IMG/VR virus record: IMGVR_UViG_3300020170_000003
Location: 1 to 64,000 of that record
Length of the DNA stretch: 64,000 nucleotides
From: a virus
Reading direction: 5' to 3' (one strand)
Below, in pieces: positions 48,056 to 56,800 of the stretch. The position numbers were made by a program, and so were the translations under genes. Below the pieces are notes generated by a model. It ran no database searches and had not been told where the DNA came from. It saw only the letters and a list, made by a program, of their open reading frames with translations. Position 1 is the stretch's first letter, and the number at the start of each line of letters is the position of its first letter.

Positions 48056-48517
48056 ATGAACATGAGAAAAGTAATTAGCTTGTTGGTGATTTATGCGGTG
48101 TTAGCAATCTCTTCTGTCCCTTCCCAAGCGCAATTTCAAGTCCCTCCTGTGACAACCACAGTGCGCGGAGCAGTAGCAAATCTTGTAGCTACCTGCACAA
48201 CTACCGCCTGTCCTACGTATATTCTCGGTGGAACGGTGTGTACGGCTACGGTGCTTATAGGCGGTACAAATTCAGCGGCAGTTATTACCGTAAGGGCATC
48301 TCACGATGGAGGAACTACATACAACACAATCACCCCTGTAGTTGTTGGCTTGTCTACCAACGGTACCGTGACATCCTCTATTATTCAGGTCAAAGGAATT
48401 TATTCTATGACTTTACTGACGGCAAATCGTGTACGTTTTGAAGTCGGCACATTGACCGGAACAAATGTAACTATCTCTCCCGTTTTTAGCAGTGCGTGTA
48501 CTTCGCAAGCCCTGTAA
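48056..48517 (+). CDS. Exported beta-rich protein with signal peptide
   Basis: 153 residues. MNMRKVISLLVIYAVLAISS with PSQAQF is a clear signal peptide (cleavage after AQA/SQA). Mature part is Thr/Val-rich and beta-like with three Cys (ATCTTTACPTYILGG, SSACTSQAL). Located in the head operon with its own weak promoter-like TTGCAA-17-GCTACA (48002-48030) and SD AGAGGGAGA. TAA overlaps palindrome copy 25. Confidence 0.6.
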   Translation: MNMRKVISLLVIYAVLAISSVPSQAQFQVPPVTTTVRGAVANLVATCTTTACPTYILGGTVCTATVLIGGTNSAAVITVRASHDGGTTYNTITPVVVGLSTNGTVTSSIIQVKGIYSMTLLTANRVRFEVGTLTGTNVTISPVFSSACTSQAL

Positions 48518-48533
48518 GTCTTACGGGAAGACA
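48517..48533. repeat. 17-bp dispersed palindrome, copy 25
   Basis: AGTCTTACGGGAAGACA; overlaps a TAA and ends 2 nt before the protease GTG. Confidence 0.85.
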
Positions 48534-48535
48534 AT

Positions 48536-49918
48536 GTGGAATTCTACACAGTCGAAAAACTCGGAAGGAACCAAGAGGAAACCCCTGAAGGATTTCTTCT
48601 GTGTAGAAACGTTCCTATTGCGCGAACTGGTACGCAGCTTTACGCAGCGCGTGAAGTACCGGAGCTTGAGCCTAGCGACGATGGAACAGTTGTCATGGAA
48701 AGGCCAGAAGATGAAGTATTTAGGCCAGATACAATTTGCAGTGTTAATGGGAAACCTGTCACAGTTGACCATCCTAATGATCTAGTCAGACCGCATAGCT
48801 GGAAAGACTTGACGGTAGGAACGGCGCTAAATGCAAGGCGCGGTGAAAACGGAGAAAGCGATTTACTGTTAGCTGACTTACTGATTACAGACCATGAAGC
48901 AATTGATCAAGTACGAAAGACGCGAAGTCAGGAAGTCAGTGCAGGCTATAACTACGATGGAGTGCAAGTATCAAAAGGGCGCGGTAGGCAGACAAATATT
49001 TGGATCAATCACATCGCTCTAGTCGATTCGGCAAGATGTGGCATTCGGTGTAGTATCAAAGATAGTGAGCACAAAGAGGAGACAACAATGAACATCAAAG
49101 ATATTGCAAAGAAATTAAAAGATGCGTGGGCAAGCAAGGACTGCAAAGCCTTTGATGAAACCGTAGCCTCTCTCAAGGACGAAGCCGGAACTGAAGTACA
49201 TCTGCATACCGAAGGTAGTGGGCGTACTGCCTATGATGACGATACGCTCAAGCAGATATTTTCCGACAACGATGCGAAACATGCAGCTATGGATGCTCGG
49301 ATGAAAGATGCCGAATCGAAGTTCACCGCAATGGACGCCAAGACGAAAGACGCTGAAGAAGAAACAAAGAAAAAAGAAGAAGATGCCAAGGCCAAAGACG
49401 CAGAGAAAGAAAAAGAAGAAAATGAAATCAAGGATGCGTTGGCCGACGAAGCACCAGCAGGCGAAGAAGAGAAAGCCAAAGTAGCAAAGGATAGTAGCTA
49501 TCTTGTAGAAAGTTTTCAGGCAACAAAATCAAAGGCTGAGATCATTGCGCCCGGAATTCACCTCCCGGCATTCGATAAAGCAGCCGCGCCAAAAGATACG
49601 TTCCTGTCAATCTGTGGCCTGAGGCGTAAAGCCTTACAGTCCGGAGCGCGAGATTCAGATACGCTAGCTATGTTGTTGAAATTGAGCGGCGGGAAAGCGT
49701 TTGATAGTGCATCGATGGACAAGATGCCATGCGGAAGAGTAAGAGTTATGTTCGATTCTCTGGCAGAGATGAAGCGTTTGGCCAACAATGCAAAAGCGAC
49801 GGAACAAAAAACCGATAAATCCGCCCTACTGAATACTGATGGTGGGCCGATGAATGCTGAAAATTTTAGCAAGCTTCGGGATAAGGCGCGTAAAGATCGC
49901 GGCCAGAGAATCAATTAA
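48536..49918 (+). CDS. DUF2213 prohead protease / scaffold fusion
   Basis: 460 residues from GTG 48536, 2 nt after palindrome copy 25. Protease part ~1-180: TPEGFLLCRNVPIARTGTQL, NGKPVTVDHPNDLV (catalytic His), SQEVSAGYNYDGV (Ser), WINHIALVDSARCG. Residues ~185-460 are a Lys/Glu/Ala scaffold coiled coil with repeated DAKTKDAEE-type units. Guides capsid assembly and is cleaved out. Confidence 0.85.
   Translation: MEFYTVEKLGRNQEETPEGFLLCRNVPIARTGTQLYAAREVPELEPSDDGTVVMERPEDEVFRPDTICSVNGKPVTVDHPNDLVRPHSWKDLTVGTALNARRGENGESDLLLADLLITDHEAIDQVRKTRSQEVSAGYNYDGVQVSKGRGRQTNIWINHIALVDSARCGIRCSIKDSEHKEETTMNIKDIAKKLKDAWASKDCKAFDETVASLKDEAGTEVHLHTEGSGRTAYDDDTLKQIFSDNDAKHAAMDARMKDAESKFTAMDAKTKDAEEETKKKEEDAKAKDAEKEKEENEIKDALADEAPAGEEEKAKVAKDSSYLVESFQATKSKAEIIAPGIHLPAFDKAAAPKDTFLSICGLRRKALQSGARDSDTLAMLLKLSGGKAFDSASMDKMPCGRVRVMFDSLAEMKRLANNAKATEQKTDKSALLNTDGGPMNAENFSKLRDKARKDRGQRIN
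49088..49918 (+). CDS. Internal in-frame scaffold start within the protease gene
   Basis: ATG 49088 is in frame with the protease-scaffold gene, follows SD AAAGAGGAG by 6 nt and sits at the domain boundary (after IKDSEHKEETT). It would yield a 276-residue free scaffold (MNIKDIAKKLKDAWASKDCK), analogous to lambda Nu3 inside C. Confidence 0.6.
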   Translation: MNIKDIAKKLKDAWASKDCKAFDETVASLKDEAGTEVHLHTEGSGRTAYDDDTLKQIFSDNDAKHAAMDARMKDAESKFTAMDAKTKDAEEETKKKEEDAKAKDAEKEKEENEIKDALADEAPAGEEEKAKVAKDSSYLVESFQATKSKAEIIAPGIHLPAFDKAAAPKDTFLSICGLRRKALQSGARDSDTLAMLLKLSGGKAFDSASMDKMPCGRVRVMFDSLAEMKRLANNAKATEQKTDKSALLNTDGGPMNAENFSKLRDKARKDRGQRIN

Positions 49919-49951
49919 GGTTACTGTAAATAAAGTTTAGGAGGCAACACA

Positions 49952-50482
49952 ATGGGCGCAGCATTTACATTCAGGGCAGGGGCAGGTTTCCCCGGCGCAA
50001 TCACTCGCCAAGAAAACAGCATCGTTGAACCCTTTGTTATTAATGCCTCAACGCCGCCATTGCTATACGGTATCGCAATGATTGTTGATACCACAACTGG
50101 AATTGCGCGACCATATGCAGCAGCGGATACTGGAATTACTATTCCCTATGGAGTGCTGGTGCGCCCATTTCCGACTTCGCAGGCATCCGTAACTAACTTC
50201 GGCAATACGCCGCTTGGTGGGGCAGGAGTTCCGCCAACATCAGGCCCTGCCGACTTGTTGGTTAGCGGATACATAAATGTCCAAGTTCCGACTGGTTCGA
50301 CTGCGGCATTAAAGAATTGGCCCGTATTTGTTTGGGCTGCTGCAACTTCGGGAGTGCACATTCAGGGTGGATTTGAAACAGCTGCTAGCGGCGGCAATAC
50401 TGCTGCTCTCTCCACCTCGCTGTGTCATTTCAATGGACAGCAGGACGCGAACGGGATCATTGAATTAATTTTTAACGTTTAA
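49952..50482 (+). CDS. Head decoration/structural protein (DUF2190-like)
   Basis: 176 residues between protease and capsid genes. SIVEPFVINASTPPLLYGIA, PYGVLVRPFPTSQ and beta-rich sequence resemble capsid cement/decoration proteins. SD TTAGGAGG before ATG 49952. Confidence 0.65.
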   Translation: MGAAFTFRAGAGFPGAITRQENSIVEPFVINASTPPLLYGIAMIVDTTTGIARPYAAADTGITIPYGVLVRPFPTSQASVTNFGNTPLGGAGVPPTSGPADLLVSGYINVQVPTGSTAALKNWPVFVWAAATSGVHIQGGFETAASGGNTAALSTSLCHFNGQQDANGIIELIFNV

Positions 50483-50572
50483 AACTGGAATAGAAAACTG
50501 TAAGACTTGAATTTTTCCGACAGGTTAGTGGTCTGAAAATATGGCCACACCTAATTTTAGGAGGAAGCGCGT

Positions 50573-51634
50573 ATGTTGACTTACGATCAAAAGGCGTTCG
50601 ATGGTAACGGCGTTCCCATGGGAAAGAAACTAGGTGGAACGTATACCAAAGACGGAAAGTCTTACGACAACACAGGCGCGTTCCTTGAGAACGAACTATC
50701 CCGCATCGACCCCAAGATGCATATGCCTCTCATTGATATCCAGTATGACCGTGATATTGATATTCGAAGTGATGTCACGATGGGCGATGAATTTTCCAGC
50801 TTTACCGTGTCCACGTTTGGCGGGGCAGGTGGACTAGGAACTGGAAACTCAATCGGCAATGGTAAGCATTGGGTAGGCAAGAATTCCACGGCAATCAGTG
50901 GCGTATCCGTGGACATCGGGCTAATCACTAAGCCGCTACGTGCATGGGCGATTGAATTGGCCTATGACATTTTTGAAATTGAATCCAGCGCAAAGCTAGG
51001 TAGGCCGATAGATCAACAGAAATTCTATGCCATGCAGAGAATGCACGAAATGGAAGCTGACGAACAGGCTTACATCGGTGATATTCCGAACGGTGATGCT
51101 GGACTAGTGAATCAGGCCAGCACCGTAGTTACTCCGGTTAACGTAGCCGTAGGAGCGGCAGGCAGTACGACATGGGCACTGAAAACTCCTACTGAGATTC
51201 TTGCCGATGTGAACACGGCAGTAACGGCAGCATGGGCGGCAAGCGCATATGCTGTAATGCCGGAAAAACTTTTGCTCCCGCCAGCGCAATACGGCGCAAT
51301 CAGCACAGCTTTGATTTCCAGTGCTGGTAATCAGTCCGTCCTAAAATACCTGAAAGAGAATTGGGTAGGCATGGCGAAGGAAGGAAAGACGCTGGACATT
51401 CAGCCAGTTAAGTGGTTGGCAGGTGCGGGTGTTGGTGGAACCATCGGCACAGCTGGAATCGATCGTATGGTGGTCTATACCAAGCGCGAAGAATTTGTTA
51501 GGTTCCCCTATGTTCCAATGCAGCGCACTCCGGTAGAGTTCCGTGGTCTGTTTCATCTATCGAACTACTACGGTAAAATGGGAGTAGTGGAACTCGTATA
51601 CCCCCAGACAGTTTTTTACGCAGATTTAATCTAA
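50573..51634 (+). CDS. Major capsid protein (DUF2184 family)
   Basis: 353 residues. IDIRSDVTMGDEFSSFTVST, WAIELAYDIFEIESSAKLGR, YIGDIPNGDAGLVNQASTV, TPTEILADVNTAV and RMVVYTKREEFVRFPYVPMQ match DUF2184 HK97-fold capsid proteins. SD TTTAGGAGGAAG. TAA (51632-51634) overlaps palindrome copy 26, an exact palindrome. Confidence 0.88.
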   Translation: MLTYDQKAFDGNGVPMGKKLGGTYTKDGKSYDNTGAFLENELSRIDPKMHMPLIDIQYDRDIDIRSDVTMGDEFSSFTVSTFGGAGGLGTGNSIGNGKHWVGKNSTAISGVSVDIGLITKPLRAWAIELAYDIFEIESSAKLGRPIDQQKFYAMQRMHEMEADEQAYIGDIPNGDAGLVNQASTVVTPVNVAVGAAGSTTWALKTPTEILADVNTAVTAAWAASAYAVMPEKLLLPPAQYGAISTALISSAGNQSVLKYLKENWVGMAKEGKTLDIQPVKWLAGAGVGGTIGTAGIDRMVVYTKREEFVRFPYVPMQRTPVEFRGLFHLSNYYGKMGVVELVYPQTVFYADLI

Positions 51635-51650
51635 GTCTTACTGTAAGACT
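51634..51650. repeat. 17-bp dispersed palindrome, copy 26 (perfect)
   Basis: AGTCTTACTGTAAGACT; exact palindrome overlapping the capsid TAA. Confidence 0.92.
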
Positions 51651-51674
51651 TTTACGACGAAAGGAATTTGAGTA

Positions 51675-51935
51675 ATGAGCACAGAAAACTGGTTTTTCCC
51701 GAATCTAGTACATCTTAGAATGAGAGATCAATCATTGCTCAAGTTCGCCGTTGGGCCGCAACCTGTTCCTTCGGATTTGCCGGAAGAGGAAAGGGAAATC
51801 CTGAAACGTAACGGTGCAAAGCCGATTGAGGTTACATCTAAAACACCACCTGGTGCGCCAAAAACGCCCGCTAGCGCGTCGCCAGAGGGTAAGGGTACAT
51901 CTGGGCAATCTGTAAAACCAGAGCCTCTTAAATAA
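51675..51935 (+). CDS. Small head protein (86 aa)
   Basis: MSTENWFFPNLVHLRMRDQS, then a Pro/Lys-rich disordered tail. Typical position between capsid and connector genes. SD AAAGGAA. Confidence 0.5.
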   Translation: MSTENWFFPNLVHLRMRDQSLLKFAVGPQPVPSDLPEEEREILKRNGAKPIEVTSKTPPGAPKTPASASPEGKGTSGQSVKPEPLK

Positions 51936-51950
51936 GAGAGGAGCTAGCAG

Positions 51951-52406
51951 ATGGCTCTTCCGACTCCTACTACATTCCGCGCTGATTTCCCTGAATTTGT
52001 AGATACCACAACCTATTCCGATGGCCTGATTAACTTCTGGCTTGGGATAGGTGTTCTACGTTTGAATCCAGTATGGGGAAACCTCTTAAATCAGGGGCTT
52101 GAATTATTCACAGCGCACTTCATTTCTATAAGCGCGATCAATCAATTATCGGTAAAGGCTGGGGGAATACCTGGAATTCAGCGCGGGGTAGTAAGTAGCG
52201 AGCAAGCGGAAATATCCGTGAGTTACGATACGGCTGCTGCTACTCTGAAAGATATGGGCCACTGGAACCTGACAAGCTACGGTACGCAGTTTCAGGAACT
52301 GGCCAACTTAGTTGGCATGGGGCCAATGCAGATTAGTCCATCATGGTGGAATGGTGATGATGGAATAGTAACTAATGGTTTCGGATGGCCATTCTTCCCT
52401 AGCTAG
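51951..52406 (+). CDS. DUF4054 head completion/adaptor protein
   Basis: 151 residues. PTTFRADFPEFVDTTTYSDG, INFWLGIG, LELFTAHFISISA, VSSEQAEISVSYDT and YGTQFQELANLVGMGPMQIS fit the DUF4054 adaptor, which binds the portal at the head-tail joint. SD GAGAGGAG. Confidence 0.8.
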   Translation: MALPTPTTFRADFPEFVDTTTYSDGLINFWLGIGVLRLNPVWGNLLNQGLELFTAHFISISAINQLSVKAGGIPGIQRGVVSSEQAEISVSYDTAAATLKDMGHWNLTSYGTQFQELANLVGMGPMQISPSWWNGDDGIVTNGFGWPFFPS

Positions 52407-52408
52407 GT

Positions 52409-52422
52409 GTTAGAATGATAAC
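52409..52422. promoter_or_regulatory. 14-bp operator upstream of tail completion gene
   Basis: GTTAGAATGATAAC has full GTTA/TAAC arms and overlaps a -10-like TAGAAT (52411-52416); ATG 52426 follows 4 nt later. The -35 is unclear. Confidence 0.5.
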
Positions 52423-52425
52423 CAC

Positions 52426-52920
52426 ATGAAACCACAAGTTAATATTAATGTAAATATCACGGTAGATAACCTTGAGCAATTCGGGAAAGCGATTGAACTA
52501 CTCAAGCGTAAGCAGGTATTGGCTGGAGTACCAGAAGCCAAGGCAAGACGTAAAGGCGATCCTATAAACAATGCGACGCTGGCTTACATTCACGATAAAG
52601 GTAGTCCTAGTCAGAACATTCCAGCCCGGCCTTTTATGGAACCGGGAATCCATGATGTATCGGTACAGATAGAACAAAAGCTGTTAAGTGCGGGGCAGTC
52701 TGTGCTGGAAAATGATCCCGTAAAAGCAGAGCAGAAACTAGAAGCGGTTGGGCTTATAGCGCAGAACGGAATCAGGAACAAAATCAATTCCAACATCCCG
52801 CCTCCGTTAAAACCAGCAACTCTCGCGGCAAGACGAAGAAGAGGTAGGACAGGGAACCGGAGCTTAGTAGATACGGCCCAGATGCGAAACTCAATTACCT
52901 ACATAGTGAAAGATAAATAA
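52426..52920 (+). CDS. Tail completion / virion morphogenesis-like protein
   Basis: 164 residues. LATGV-like block VLAGVPEAKARRKGDPINNA, LAYIHDKGSPSQNIPARPFM, and C-terminal LVDTAQMRNSITYIV match Mu gpG / HK97 gp10-type completion proteins. No SD; promoter immediately upstream. Confidence 0.75.
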   Translation: MKPQVNINVNITVDNLEQFGKAIELLKRKQVLAGVPEAKARRKGDPINNATLAYIHDKGSPSQNIPARPFMEPGIHDVSVQIEQKLLSAGQSVLENDPVKAEQKLEAVGLIAQNGIRNKINSNIPPPLKPATLAARRRRGRTGNRSLVDTAQMRNSITYIVKDK

Positions 52921-52921
52921 A

Positions 52922-53224
52922 ATGAAACAAGAAATTGAAGGGTACCAACCACTTCCTGTAAATAGAGAGTCTTCTTTGCAGTATATAGCTATGAAATTAC
53001 ATAGCAATCAATCTACCCTGGAAGATACTCTATTATGGATGAGAGATAGAGGTAGTTCTGTAGACCTGAATTACGGTGAAGACAATGATATCTGGGAAAC
53101 TTCATGGATTACAAGTGGGGTTCGATATGTAGGAATAAGTAAAGAGATAAGGCTGTCGGTGTTAAGTAGCCTAAATAAATGCCTTACTGCCTGCGTTAAA
53201 AGAGATTATCCAGAATCCGCATAA
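52922..53224 (+). CDS. Hypothetical protein (100 aa)
   Basis: MKQEIEGYQPLPVNRESSLQ; helical N-half with two Cys at the end (LNKCLTACVKRDYPE). One nt after the previous stop. Not a recognised neck protein. Confidence 0.5.
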   Translation: MKQEIEGYQPLPVNRESSLQYIAMKLHSNQSTLEDTLLWMRDRGSSVDLNYGEDNDIWETSWITSGVRYVGISKEIRLSVLSSLNKCLTACVKRDYPESA

Positions 53225-53227
53225 TCT

Positions 53228-53887
53228 ATGTGTCCTCTATTGAATCCCGGTTTGTCTGTATTGAGTAACCCTCTATTACTTGATACCTTCAATGTCATAC
53301 GCAGGACTGAAACTGTGAATACTTCAGGTGAATCAGTTCTATCTCTCTCGGCATCGACTGGAATTTACGGAGTAGTTAAACCTATAGGCGATAGGTTAGA
53401 CCGTAAAGCAGATGACGATACAGACCAAAAAGACCTGAGAATATTTACCAAGTTTGCCTTGAGAGGATCGGCAAGAGATGGAGCACCTACAAACTGGAAA
53501 CCCGATTTAATATTCTGGCATGGCAATAATTTCATTGTAATAAACGTGCGCGATTGGGGAGCGTATGGAATTGGCTATGTCGTAGCTGAATGTAATGCTA
53601 TTGATGTAATATCGGCACCGCCTCAGGTAAATTCAGGACTAGGTAATTATGGAGTGTTAAATCCATTTATCCCGCCGCCATCGCCCAAGGGAAGGCTACA
53701 AGCATATGCAGCCACGATAGTATCCAGTAATCAAGCGGCAATGCCAGTAGATGTAGATGCGGCAAATATGATCTTGTTTAAGAATGGAGTTCTACAAATT
53801 TCGCCAGATCAATTCTCTGTAGCATCGCAGGTTATAACTATGGTTACGCCATTTGAAGCAGGGGATGTGCTGGTGTTTTTTGCATGA
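53228..53887 (+). CDS. Neck/tail-terminator region protein with appended beta domain
   Basis: 219 residues. Residues ~1-130 (DTFNVIRRTETVNTSGESVL, GVVKPIGDRLDRKADDD, DLIFWHGNNFIVINVRDWGA) resemble small stopper/neck proteins; the last ~70 residues (AANMILFKNGVLQISPDQFS) look like an appendage beta domain. Overlaps the tailspike by 4 bases. Confidence 0.55.
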   Translation: MCPLLNPGLSVLSNPLLLDTFNVIRRTETVNTSGESVLSLSASTGIYGVVKPIGDRLDRKADDDTDQKDLRIFTKFALRGSARDGAPTNWKPDLIFWHGNNFIVINVRDWGAYGIGYVVAECNAIDVISAPPQVNSGLGNYGVLNPFIPPPSPKGRLQAYAATIVSSNQAAMPVDVDAANMILFKNGVLQISPDQFSVASQVITMVTPFEAGDVLVFFA

Positions 53888-56800
53888 AAATAATCCCAAA
53901 AAGTCTCACGGTAATACTTTTCTGCCTGTCATGCTTCGGACAGAACCTTCCCAACATATCCACGCAAACTAAAGGACAGTTACCAACCTCGCGTCTGAGT
54001 GGTCAAGGGGTAGCGGGATTATGTTTGCAAACGGATGGGTTAGGTGGAATGTCATTACTACCTTGTCCTGGCGCTTCTTCGGGAACGGTAACGCTATTCA
54101 GCGCAGGCAGTCTCTCGCAGTTATTCACTACTTCGGTAAGTAATCCGGCAACTACGCCCACGCTTAACTTCGCCCTAGCTAGTTTCACAGCCCATACGTT
54201 CTATGGAAACAACACGTCAGGAACGGCTATTCCTGGAGCACAAAGCATAGGCTTAAGCGATCTTCCGGGATCAGGAAGCGTTACCGTCAATACGGCAGGG
54301 CCGTTAGGTGGTGGTGGTTCGCTAGCTTTGGGCGCAAGCCTAAATTTGACATGCGCAAGTTGTATAACCAGTATTCCGCAACTAGCTATAACAAAAACTT
54401 TAGTAGCATCGAATTGGATCAACTCTTATGATTCAACTACAGGGCTATTCACTGCTACAAGGCCAGCCTATACAGACCTGATAGGACTTCCACAGCTTGC
54501 AGTTACTAAGACTGCAATAGCTTCTAACTGGCTAAGAAGCTTTGATTCTACGACTGGATTATTTACAGCAACGCAACCTGCTACTTCTGATTTAAGTGAC
54601 TTCCCTTCTCAAGCAGGCAATTCAGGTAAATTCCTAAGCACTAATGGAACGGTATTAAGCTTTGCGGCTGGTGGAACTGGTACAGTAACGTCATTTAGTT
54701 CTGGCAATCTATCGCCTCTATTTACTACATCGGTTGCAACGGCTACGACTACTCCATCGCAATCATTCTCTTTGTCCACGGCTTCAGCCCATACATTCTT
54801 TGGCAATAATACGGCTTCAACCACTACACCTGCCTATTCAGTAATTGGAAACGGGGACTTGCCGGGAACTGGAGCGGTCACGCTGAATACTACGGCACCC
54901 ATAACAGGTGGCGGCTCGGTAGCTCTTGGCAATGCGCTTACGTTTGCTTGTGCATCCTGTTTAACCAGCGTTACTGCCCATAATCTTCTAAGTGCAACGC
55001 ATGGCGATACTACAACGCACGCAGTCTTACGGGGAGACTTAATTGCCGGAATAGGCGTAGTCCCGACATGGACGGCGGTGGCCAAAGGTGGAACCAATAC
55101 CTATCCAAAATGGAATGCAAGCGGAGATGTTATTTCTTCGACTCTTGCAGCATCCGGTATAGGTTCGCCAACATCATGTACGAATCAGGCTGTTACAGCG
55201 TTTACGTTATCAGCTGATGCCGCACCCACTTCTACCTGTACAACAATCACCAGCACATTTACTTCAGGAACTTTCTCGCCAAACGCCCATAATATTCTTT
55301 CGGTTTCGCATGGTGATACTACAGCAGCATCAGCAGTAAGAGGCGATGGATTTTTTGCCATAGGTGCATCCTCTACATGGCAGAGACTAGCTCATCCTGT
55401 TGCTACTGGAGGTTATTTCAAGTGGAACGGTACCGATGTAGTTGCATCAACGGGCGCTGCATCGGGAACTGGATCATGCGCATCGCACAGTTTTGAAACT
55501 GCTGATAATTCGGATGCTGCCCCAACCTGTACTCAGCCATCAGCTTCGGATTTAAGTGATGGAACAACGGGAACGGGCGCAGTCGTAAGAGCTATATCTC
55601 CGGCTTTAACCGGAACTCCTACCAGTCCTACGCAATCAACTGGAGACAATACAACTGCGATAGCTACGGATCAATTTGTAACTACAGCAATTAACAACGC
55701 TATCGCTGGAGTCAATCCGGCAGTTGCCGTACAAGCGGCATCGGCAGCGGTATTGCCAAATTCTCCAACTTACCTGAATGGAGCTAGTGGCATAGGTGCT
55801 ACATTGACGGCAGGAGTAACAAATACTGCATTGGTAGTTGATGGATATACGCCAGTATTACTAGATCGTATTCTAGTTAAGAATCAAGCGTCTTCCTTTC
55901 AGAATGGCGTGTACTCTGTTTCTCAGGTATCTGGCATCGGACTAGCGTGGATATTAACTCGTGCTTTAGATTACGATCAACCGTCCGACATGAATAATAC
56001 GGGAGCAATCCCAGTAGCTAATGGGATAGTTAATTTAGATACATCATGGGTACAGACTTCACAAGTCACTACGGTTGGAACCGATGCGGTTACTTTTACT
56101 CAATTTAGTTTGAATCCAACTACACTAGTTGTAAATACTAGAAACATAAATACTACGAGTCCTATCACTGGCGGGGGTAACTTAACCGCCGATAGAACAA
56201 TTGCATGTGCAACATGCGTGACATCTTCTTCTCCCGGACCCGGAATAGCTCACTTTTCCGGATCGACTCAAGCGGTTACCAGTTCTCCAATAACGTCTAC
56301 TGACACTACAGGGACGTTTCCGGCCACGGCCCACAACTTACTATCGGCAACTCATGGCGACAGCACCACGGGCACTGTAGCGCGAGGGGATGTCATTACA
56401 GGGCAAGGTGTAAGCGCGGCATGGGCGCGATTGGCTAAAGGTGCTGCGAGTCAATGTCTTCAGATGGATGGTACGGCAACGGATGTTACTTGGGGATCAT
56501 GTGCTACTGGAGGGACTGGGGCATCCACTGCCGATACTTTTATTACCGTGGCTCATGATGCAGATTTAACCGCCGAGAGAATCCTGTCCTGTACCTCTGG
56601 TGATCTTACGTGTACCGATGGTGGGGCGAATAATGCTTTCACTCTGGATACAGGCGCGAATATTCCCAAGACCACGACATCTAATACGTACTCCACTGGC
56701 ACATCGCAAAATATGGATACGATCACCGCGAAGTATTGGGGTAGTGCTCCTATATTCGATGCCACTAAGTACACTGGAACGGACATGTGCGATAAGATTG

